Below, in pieces: positions 56,684 to 64,000 of a stretch of 64,000 bases of DNA. Both the position numbers and the translations under genes were made by a program. The notes beneath the pieces were generated by a model that saw only the letters and a list, made by a program, of their open reading frames with translations, ran no database searches and had not been told where the DNA came from. Location: positions 122,629,059-122,693,058 of the forward strand of contig NC_061116.1 in assembly GCF_002878395.1 (NCBI RefSeq), written 5' to 3'. Source of the stretch: Capsicum annuum. Its lineage: Eukaryota; Streptophyta; Magnoliopsida; Solanales; Solanaceae. Each line of letters opens with the position of its first letter. Within the stretch, counting starts at the first letter, position 1.

Positions 56684-58920
56684 TGTAAAATAACCATGGT
56701 TTTGGTCCTTTGAAATTTCATAAGATTTGAGCTCACTGTCCTAGTGATGACTCACAATATGAGTAGTATGGTGTAGGTACGGGTCAAGTGACCCTACTCG
56801 TATGGTATTCAGTGAATGGTGGTTGGGTTTCTATTGTGGTTACGATTAGGGTGGTACGGGTCATTAGTGGTGATGACGGTTTATGTTTTGATCCCTTAAG
56901 TAAATCAGTAATTTAATAACTTGACTTGGCTTTAAGTAGAGTGGCTCACTAGGATCCGTGAGAATAGGGTATGAGTTATTCTAACAAGTCGTATGTTGCT
57001 CAGTGCCAATCCCTTTAGATTTTGTCTTGGGTATGATTGGACCATACGAGTCAGATAGTCGGGTCATGAGTGGGGGTCAGAAAGTTGTATGGTGGATAGT
57101 GTATGGGTGACCAACTCACTGTTTTGGTGATGACTCAATAGTACGAGTCGTAGTTATGGTCATGAGTCATGGGATCGACTCATAACCACCTGTGATATTC
57201 TTACATTTTTAAGTTAGGAGTATTCTGGACATTTCCTCTTGTAACTCCTTTGTATACCATGATATAAAACACCTTTTGGGACTTTATTAACCTATTATTA
57301 TCAATCAAACACTCTTAAAATCTCTCTCTCCAACTCTTAGTTCAAGTAAAGACTAGGGTTTTTTTTAAGCAATCAATTAGGGGCTTTTAAGAGTGATTGT
57401 CTCCATCTTCCTTAGAGTATAAGTCATGTTACTCCTACCTCATTATTATTTTACAAAGAGAATGTGTATTAATGAATAAATTTCATGATATTGATATGGT
57501 TTGAAATAATGGTTGGGGTTTTTTGGATGTTTATGATTGAATAATGTTTCTCATGGTTTAATTATGTTTCTTTCATGCTTTTAATATGATTTTGACATTA
57601 TGGAATGCATGGTTATGGTAAATGAATTTAGGGGTACTTTGGATTCCCCCAAATTAATTGGTTATGGTTTTGAAACATGTGTGCCCTCATCTTGTTTGTT
57701 AAAATGTCAATGAGAATGATTTTTTCACATAGTTGACTATTCATGAAATCTTTGCATTACATAAAAAGGTAATGGCTTAAATTTGTTTGGTTGGTCTTAA
57801 ATGGGTTGGAAAGGCCTTGGTGGCCATGGTCATGTCTTAATTGAAACTTTAGATTCAAATTGGTTTAATGGTTTTGGTATGGCATAAATAGATAAACTTG
57901 CAAGCTCTAATTTTGGTATGACGATACTAATGGTTAAATGCCTAATAGAAGACTCCTTGGTAAATGATTGGAATATGTAAATAGTTTTAATATGGGCTTA
58001 AAGGGGGTTATGTATCAAATCTGTAGAAGGTGGAGTTCCTAAGAAACCAATACTAGAAACTCATATTTGTTGATGTGAGGTTTAGTCATGGTGACCGTGT
58101 GCATGATATCACACTTTATATTTGGGATATGTACCAGTCATCTCAGGTTCTTTCCTTCGGTCATACGGCTAACACGTACTAGACCCTTTCAGCATGGGGA
58201 GCTAAACCCATATAGCTCGTGGGTGGTTTTAAGATGGCAAAGCTACACAGACCAAGTTAAGGTTTTAAGTGCATGCTAAACCTGGTTCCCTTTCCCAACA
58301 TGATATAGATGTATATATATGATTGCATATGGTTATTTGACTTGGTTTTGAATAATGGCATTATTTTATATTTATTCCTAAGTATCTGCTAGCGTTCACT
58401 CTGCTAACTATCTTCTGGCATTGTATCACCATGTGATGCAGGAATTGACTATACTACTATTCTTCCTACTTAATGACTTAGATTTAGGGACAACTTTGAG
58501 TCAGACTAAAGTGGTGAACTTTCATACTTTGGAAGACACTATTTTATGCTATGGACTTCTTTATTTTTGTTATTTCATTGGTTTGGTTTTATCTATGTTC
58601 TTGGGCATGTCCTATTATTGATTCTGGATAGACTTTTTGTTAGACTACTGTGGGCATGGGTGATGTCATTGTTAGTTTTAGCCTTGGTATTAGTATTGCT
58701 ATTAGGGTTTGTATCAGTTGGATAATTGGTTGAGGTTGTTGGATTATGACTACAGACCTTATTTAATGTTTATAAATTATTATTATTTTATCTTTTTATA
58801 TGTTTAAAATTCATCCGACATAGGGTGCAAGGTGGTTATGGTTGGGTATTGGGGGTGGTCTCTAGTTCTATTTGGACTTGATGTGCCCGACACGACTAGG
58901 ACCTAGTTTAGATCATATTA
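56684..58920 (+). mobile_element. 5' LTR of element F
   Basis: Starts TGTAAAATAACC and ends near CATATTA, a few bases before the primer binding site. The exact end is uncertain by a few bases because the terminal CA is not preserved. The 63- and 66-codon frames at 58088 and 58421 lie within the LTR and are not taken as genes. Confidence 0.7.
56745..57270 (+). promoter_or_regulatory. Putative promoter of F LTR: GACTCGTA-type array and TATA box
   Basis: Motifs related to TACGAGTC/GACTCGTA recur: TACGGGTCAAGTGACCC with CTACTCGTATGG (56778-56804), GTACGGGTCATTAG, CATACGAGTCAG (57042-57053), GTACGAGTCGTAG (57132-57144) and GGGATCGACTCATAACC. TGATATAAAACACC with TATAAAA at 57263-57269 follows. The arrangement equals that of A, C and G with another motif. 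Function inferred from position. Confidence 0.45.
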
Positions 58921-59134
58921 AATTAGTATCATAGCACTAGGTTCATGGCCAATTGGATATCTAACAAAGCCATGTCGAGTAGAATCTCTTTTATGGATGC
59001 GTAGCACACCATACTCATAAAGGGGAGGCTATAAGGCATTTAGAAATATTTCTCTTTCTTGTGTTCTATTTTTGAGTTGTAGAGTCTAAGGTCCTGAAAT
59101 CTTCTCTAATTCTCATTTGTTCTCTTTTCAGATC
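58921..59134 (+). other. Primer binding site and leader of F
   Basis: TTAGTATCATAGCAC at 58923-58937 is a decayed initiator tRNA-Met site (expected TTGGTATCAGAGC). The leader includes GAGGCTATAAGGCATTTAG, like the C and D2 leaders, and ends with CTCTTTTCAGATC before the gag ATG at 59135. Confidence 0.75.
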
Positions 59135-60420
59135 ATGACTCCTCAAATATCCGAAGCTCATGGAAACTCCTCTATCCCACTTGAGGATAATGTTGATGGG
59201 ACCAGTTCTACTTATGGGATCTAAACCTTATCTAGGGATCCATTCCTAATTTTCTTCCTAGAGTTCCACCAATTCCCTCTAGTCCTTCTCAAGCTTCTCA
59301 GGCTGATGTGATGAATGTTGAGTTTCATCAGTCTATTCATATGTTAGCATCATTGGTAGCTTCTTAGGATGAGCATGGTGAATCTATTACTCCATCTTTT
59401 GAGGCCATAAGGGTTGGCTAATTTATAAGGTTAAACCCTCTTGTGTTCATGGGTGTTAAGGTTAAGGAGGATCCTCAAGTTTTTATGGATGAGATGGAAA
59501 AGTTCTTCTTTATTATGCATGCTACTAGTGTGAAAGGTGTGGTATTTGCTACCTATCAACTAAAAGATATAGCATACCAATGGTATGAGGAATGGGAACA
59601 TACTAGGGGTGATGATGCTAAGCCAGCCTTGTGGGATAATTTTTCTAATGCTCTTCTAGACTGCTTCTTTCCTCAAGAGTTAAGGAAAGCAAAGGCGGAA
59701 GAGTTTGTTAATCTGAAACAAGGCAAGATGTCAGTCAAGGAGTATGCCTTAAAGTTTCACCAATTATCTTGATATGCTCTAGAATTAGTTTCTAGCCTGA
59801 GGTCTAGAATAAGAAAGATTTCTTTTAGGTTTTCTTAAGACTTAATATAGGAAAGTAAGAATTCCTTATTGAACAGGGACATAGATATCTATAGGTTGGT
59901 TGTGTACATACAACAGGTAGAAGAAGAGAAGAAGAAGCATGTTAAGATAGTAGAGAGGCATAGAAAGAAATTCAAATTTTCTGAGTAGGGTAATAGCCAA
60001 AAGTAGAGTGGCAGGGATGATGGGAAGTGGTCTAAAATAAAGTGGGTCAATTTTGGGTCTTACTCAACGGCTTGTGCTCCCTACCCAAAGCCATTGGGTG
60101 ACCTGCATTTTAGAGCAGCAGTAATTATAAGGCATAGGGTGCCCAATCTCAGGCTAGTGGGGCTCAGTCAGCTCTATAGTATCCTCTCTACAGATTTTAT
60201 GGGTGAATGCATTAGGGTTATTGTGATGAAGAAAAGGACAAGTGCTTCAACTGTGGTCAACCCAGGCACATGGTTAGAAATTATCCTATTGGTAAGGTTG
60301 CTTTTGGGTAACAAGGTTCTTGTTACCTTTTCTTCAGCTCTGGACCAAAGGGTGCACCATCTAGTTCCAATACTGGTCGAAACTGTCTCTATGCTCATAC
60401 TACTTGCCAGGAGTCCGAGG
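59135..60420 (+). pseudogene. Gag of element F, broken
   Basis: ATG 59135 begins MTPQISEAHGNSS; stops follow. The capsid core is an open frame at 59443-59772 (VKVKEDPQVFMDEMEKFFFI, VFATYQLKDIAYQWYEEW, LRKAKAEEFVNLKQGKMSVK, YALKF). Further on come YIQQVEEEKKK and, after a frame change, the zinc knuckle CFNCGQPRHMVRNYP at 60243 (the last Cys is Tyr and the Gly before His is Arg). It matches gag of C in order but is a different subfamily by residues. Frames 60094-60438 (plus) and 60398-60174 (minus) are shadows around the knuckle. Confidence 0.85.
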
Positions 60421-60788
60421 CATTGCTTGATGTCATGACTAGTATGTTGACACTCTTTTCTTATGATGTGTATTGTTTACTTGATCCTGGGTCCACTGTC
60501 TCTTATGTAACCTTATTTATGGCTATATATTTTAGTTTTGGTTCTGAGTGTATTTCAGACCCTTTTTTTAATTTCTACCCTAGTGGGTGACTCTGTGGTG
60601 GCTAGAAGAGTCTATAGGGGTTGTGTGGTAGCTATGGGTAGTTGGGAGACTTTGGTGGATTTATTTGAATTAGACATGATTGATTTTGACATCATATTAG
60701 GGATGGACTAGTTGTACTTGTTTTAAACTTCTCTAGATTGTCGGACCAATAAGGTTGTCTTTAAATTCCCTAATAAGCCATATATTGA
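60421..60788 (+). pseudogene. Protease of element F, broken
   Basis: The frame with VYCLLDPGSTVSYVTLFMA (60465-60520) holds the DPG active site of chromovirus proteases. A frame change and several stops follow; MIDFDIILGMD-like sequence near 60678-60710 marks the domain end. Confidence 0.8.
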
Positions 60789-62300
60789 TTGGGAGGGTGG
60801 TTCGCTGCTCCTAAGGGAAATTTCATACCATATCTTAAAGCTTGGAGATTAATCTCCAAGGGGTGTCACTATCATCTAGTTTGGGTTAAAGATTCTAACT
60901 CGGAGGGTCCTTCTTTGCATTCTGTCCTGGTGGTGAATAGATTTCTTGAGGTCTTCTTTGTTTACCTTCCTGATGTCCCTCCTAATAGAGAGATTAATTT
61001 TTGGGTTGATATTATTTTGGACACTTGTCCGATTTCTATTCCTCCGTATAAAATGGCTCCGACTGAGTTAAATAAGCTTAAGGAGCAACTAAAGGATCTC
61101 TTAGACAAAGGTTTCATCCATCCTACTATGTCCCTATGAGGTGCACATATTTTGTTTCTATGAAACAATGATAGTTTCCTTCGGATGTGTATTGACTACC
61201 GGCAGTTGAATAAAGGGACATTAAATAGTATACCCTCTTCCAGGGATAGATGATTTGTTTGATCAGCTTTAGGATGCTAAATATTTCTCTAAATTTAATC
61301 TTTGATCCAGGTATCATTAGTTAAAGATTAAGGAGGTAGATATCCCTGACACTGCCTTTCGTACTAAGGATGGGCATTTTGAGTTTCTGGTTATGTGTTT
61401 GGGTTGTCTAATGCCCCAGTGGCATTCATAGGCTTGATGAATATAGACTTTCATCAGTCTCTAGATTTGTTTGTCATCTTATTCATAGATGATATTTTGG
61501 TGTATTTTAAAAGCGAGGTGGATCATTCCAATCACCTCTATATTGTGTTGCAAACTCAAAAAGAGCAGTAGTTGTATGCCAAGTTTTTGAAATGTGAATT
61601 CTAGTTGAATGCTATCACTTTTTTAGGTCATGTCATTTCTGGTAAAGGGATCATGGTGGATTCACAGAAGTTTTCAGTGGTTAAGAAGTGGCCTAGACCT
61701 ATGACTCCAATCGATATTTGGAGTTTCTTGGGTTTAGTTAGATACTACAAGAGGTTCATGGAAAGCTTCTCTTCTATAGCTGCCCCATTGACTAAGTTAA
61801 CTCAGAAGAAGGTGAAATTCTTATGTTTTGATGCTTATGAGGGTAGTTTTATGAAGCTGAAAGATAAGCTGACTTTGGATCTAGTCTTGACCTTGGCCAA
61901 AGGCATTGATAGATTCGTAGTCTATTGTGATGCATCCTATATGGGGCTTAGTTATATTTCGATGCAGTGTGGCAAGGTGATAGGTTATGCTTCTAGACAG
62001 TTGAAGGTGTATGAGAAGAATTATCAGACCTACAACTTGGAATTTTATGTTGTGGTGTTTGCATTTAAAATCTGGCATCACTATCTATATGGCATGTATA
62101 TGGATATCTTTTCAGATCATAGGAGCCTGCAATATGTGTTTATTCAGAAAGAACTTAATCTAAGGCAAAAAATGGATTTAGTTTTTGTGGGATTATGACA
62201 TGAGTCTCCACTACCATCTAGGTAAAGCTAATGTGGATGTTGATGCTTTTAGTAGGCTATCCATAAGATGTCTAGCTCATATAGATAAAAAAAAGTGGGA
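60789..62300 (+). pseudogene. Reverse transcriptase and RNase H of element F, broken
   Basis: An open frame (60789-61139) carries the linker and RT start: FIPYLKAWRLISKGCHYHLV, VFFVYLPDVPPNREINFWVD, PISIPPYKMAPTELNKLKEQ, LLDKGFIHPTMSL. Beyond a TGA come LRMCIDYRQLNK, frame changes, and the palm motif [10 protein letters not shown] with both Asp intact (61482-61500). The frame 61605-62198 (197 codons) covers thumb, connection ([34 protein letters not shown]) and RNase H ([41 protein letters not shown]) and ends in a frameshift near the RNase H-integrase border. Confidence 0.9.
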
Positions 62301-63380
62301 ATTGGTGTAAGATATTCACCATTTGGTTAACCTTGGATTTTATCTCTTGGATTCTAATAATGGTGGTGTGGTTTTGTAGGAGGTGGCGTAGTCATCTCTT
62401 AGTGCTGAAGTAAAGAAGAAGCAAGTCTTGGATCCTATCTTGATAAGGATTAAAGGTGATATAGTGGGCAAAAGGCAATGGCTTTCAAGATTAGTGGTAA
62501 TGGTAACTTGCGTTACCAAGAAAGTTTATGTTTTCCTAATATAGATGGTTTGCATGAGAGGATCTTATCAAAGGTGCATAAGTCACATTATGTTATCCAT
62601 CTTGGGTCGATAAAAATGTATCATGACCTTAAAGAGATGTATTGGCGGAACAATATAAAGCAGGATGTGGCAAGTTTTGTTTCTAACGGTATGGTATGCC
62701 AACAAGTAAATGTTAAGCATATAAGACCAGAGGATCAAGAAATTGAGTTTCCTGTGTGGAAATGGGAAGTGATCAACCTGGACTTCATTACCGATCTTCC
62801 TCTATCTCGAAATCAATTTTATTTAGTTTGGGTCATCATGGATAGGGTGACAAAGTCTGCTCATTTCTTACCAGTAAGGACTAATTTTTTAATAGAGCAT
62901 TACGCAAGGTTGTATCTCCAAGAGCTTATAAAGTTGCATGGGGTACCTATTTCTATCATCTTAGATCATGGTATGCAGTTTTTATCACACTTTTGGCAGT
63001 CATTTTAGAAAGGTTTGGGGACCATGGTGAGTCTTAGTACAGCCTTCCACCCGCAGTCGGATGGGCAAGTGGAAAAGACTATTTAGATATTGGAGGATAT
63101 GCTTTGGGCTTACGTGATTGACTATGGTGGTAGTTAGGTTGAGTATTTTCCTCTTATAAAGTTTGCCTATAATAATAGCTACCACTAGAGAATTAGAATG
63201 GTTCCATTTGAGGTGTTGTATGGTAGGAGGTGTAGATCTCTTATTGGGTGTTTCGAGGTTGGTGAGGCAGAGATGTTTGGCTCAGAGTTGGTTCGCCAGG
63301 CCATGGAGAAGGTGAAGGTGATTCTGGATAGACTTAAGGCTACCTAAAGTTGGAAAAGTCCTATATGGATATAAGATAAA
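62301..63380 (+). pseudogene. Integrase of element F, broken
   Basis: The frame 62478-63008 (176 codons) spans the zinc-binding end (HKSHYVIHLGSIKMYHDL, then SNGMVCQQV with one Cys of the pair missing), the first Asp in VINLDFITDLP (62780), the MDRVTKSAHFLPV block and the second Asp in IILDHGMQF (SDRG-type block altered to LDHG). After a TAG the frame continues with FHPQSDGQVEKTI with the catalytic Glu (about 63070). The spacing of the DDE residues is kept, unlike in C. Stops follow in the core end. Confidence 0.85.
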
Positions 63381-63840
63381 GTAATTTAGAGTTTGAGGTT
63401 GGGATAGGGTGTTCTTGAAGGTCTCCTATGAAGTAATGATGCGGTTTGGGAAGAAGGAAAAGCTCAGTCCCTAGTATGTTGGTTTGTACTTTGTTTTGAG
63501 AAAGGTTGGTAATGTTGCGTATGAGATGGAGTTGCCTTCTAGTATGAGATCCATTCACCATGTATTCCATGTTTCTATGTTGAGAAAGTGTATGGGTGAT
63601 CCATTGCGAATTATGCCTATCAAGGATATTAGTATTCTGGATTCCCTATCTTATGAGGATATCCCGATTGAGGTCTTGAATCGTTAGGTTAGTTGATTGC
63701 GGACCAAGGAAATGGCCTTGATAATGGTTTTATAGAGGAACCACAAAGTTGAAGAGGCTACTTGGGAAGCTAAAAAGGATATGAATTCCAAGTATCTAAC
63801 TTTGTTTTCTGCTCCAGAAGATCATACGGAAGGTATGTGT
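63381..63840 (+). pseudogene. Integrase C-terminus and chromodomain of element F
   Basis: An open frame (63484-63687) has VLRKVGNVAYEMELPSSMRS and IHHVFHVSMLRKCMGDPL, the conserved block after the GPY/F module, then YEDIPIEVLNR. After a stop comes LRTKEMALIMVL, a stop, NHKVEEATWEAKKDMNSKY and LTLF, the chromodomain-like end with the ATWE block also seen in C at 47326-47340. It would direct integration to specific chromatin. Confidence 0.85.
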
Positions 63841-64000
63841 TATTCTTAATATCTTTGCTTTCTAACTTAGATAAAGGTAAGAGTGGATTGTGAATTCCTT
63901 GGCAATCTGTTTTATGTATTAATGGTAAGCATAGGGATGCGTGAGGGTTCAATCATGCTAGTCAATGCCTTGTCCTATCATTTGAGGATGAATGATCTAA
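63841..64000 (+). other. 3' untranslated region of F, cut by window end
   Basis: A/T-rich sequence up to the CATTTGAGGATGAATGATC block at the very end. In C the matching block is followed by a polypurine tract and the LTR within 20 bases. No gene is present. Confidence 0.7.

Larger units (their letters stand above)
56684..64000 (+). mobile_element. Chromovirus F (Tekay/Del-type), cut by window end
   Basis: 5' LTR, tRNA-Met type primer binding site, gag, protease, RT, RNase H, integrase and chromodomain in the usual order, then the conserved CATTTGAGGATGAATGAT block at 63975-63996 that in element C (47823-47840) lies about 20 bases before the 3' LTR. The polypurine tract and 3' LTR should begin within a few tens of bases after 64000. 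All genes have stops; several long frames remain (197 codons in RT-RNase H, 176 in integrase). The left flank 5-mer is AGGAA; its partner is outside. Confidence 0.85.

Overview
The window looks like intergenic, probably pericentromeric, DNA from a flowering plant. The sequence is AT-rich and I see no host gene, tRNA gene or rRNA gene. Nearly everything I can place belongs to LTR retrotransposons: a Sirevirus-type Ty1/copia fragment, and Ty3/gypsy elements of the Tekay/Del chromovirus, Athila and Ogre/Tat types. From memory of such families this mix fits Solanaceae (pepper, tomato or potato relatives) best, but nothing in the window proves the genus. All gag and pol genes carry stops and frameshifts, so no element looks active.

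Layout, left to right. 1-2135: 3' end of a Sirevirus-like element (env-like remnant, polypurine motifs, LTR), after a short minus-strand chromovirus leader scrap. 2140-5400: an old minus-strand Ty3 element (H), gag end plus protease, split by a 2.66 kb solo LTR (D, 2505-5167). 5401-7550: nothing recognised. 7551-7668 and 14024-14247: two halves of a plus-strand Athila-type gag (J), split by a 6.35 kb non-autonomous Athila-like element (A, 7669-14018; degenerate 5-bp target duplication). 14248-34493: a minus-strand Athila-type element with recognisable gag, protease, RT, RNase H and integrase (B). Its 5' LTR is split by a 10.7 kb minus-strand Ogre/Tat-type element (O, 23020-33695; perfect GGTTG target duplication) that keeps gag but has no pol.

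34522-37672: LTR, leader and gag start of a minus-strand chromovirus (D2). 38031-40142: truncated plus-strand LTR (G) holding a 39-bp minisatellite. 40143-49850: plus-strand Tekay-type gag-pol element (C) whose two LTRs belong to different subfamilies and whose flanks do not match, so it looks like a product of ectopic recombination. 49851-56683: minus-strand, internally deleted element (E). 56684-64000: plus-strand chromovirus (F), LTR through chromodomain; its 3' LTR should start just past the window edge.

The time order read from the nesting is J before A; J before B before O; H before D; E before F. The most interesting recurring feature is that LTRs of several unrelated families carry an array of short CpG-containing inverted-repeat motifs just upstream of a TATA-like box. 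The motif differs between families. I could not run searches or alignments, so family names rest on protein motifs, primer binding sites and LTR ends read by eye.
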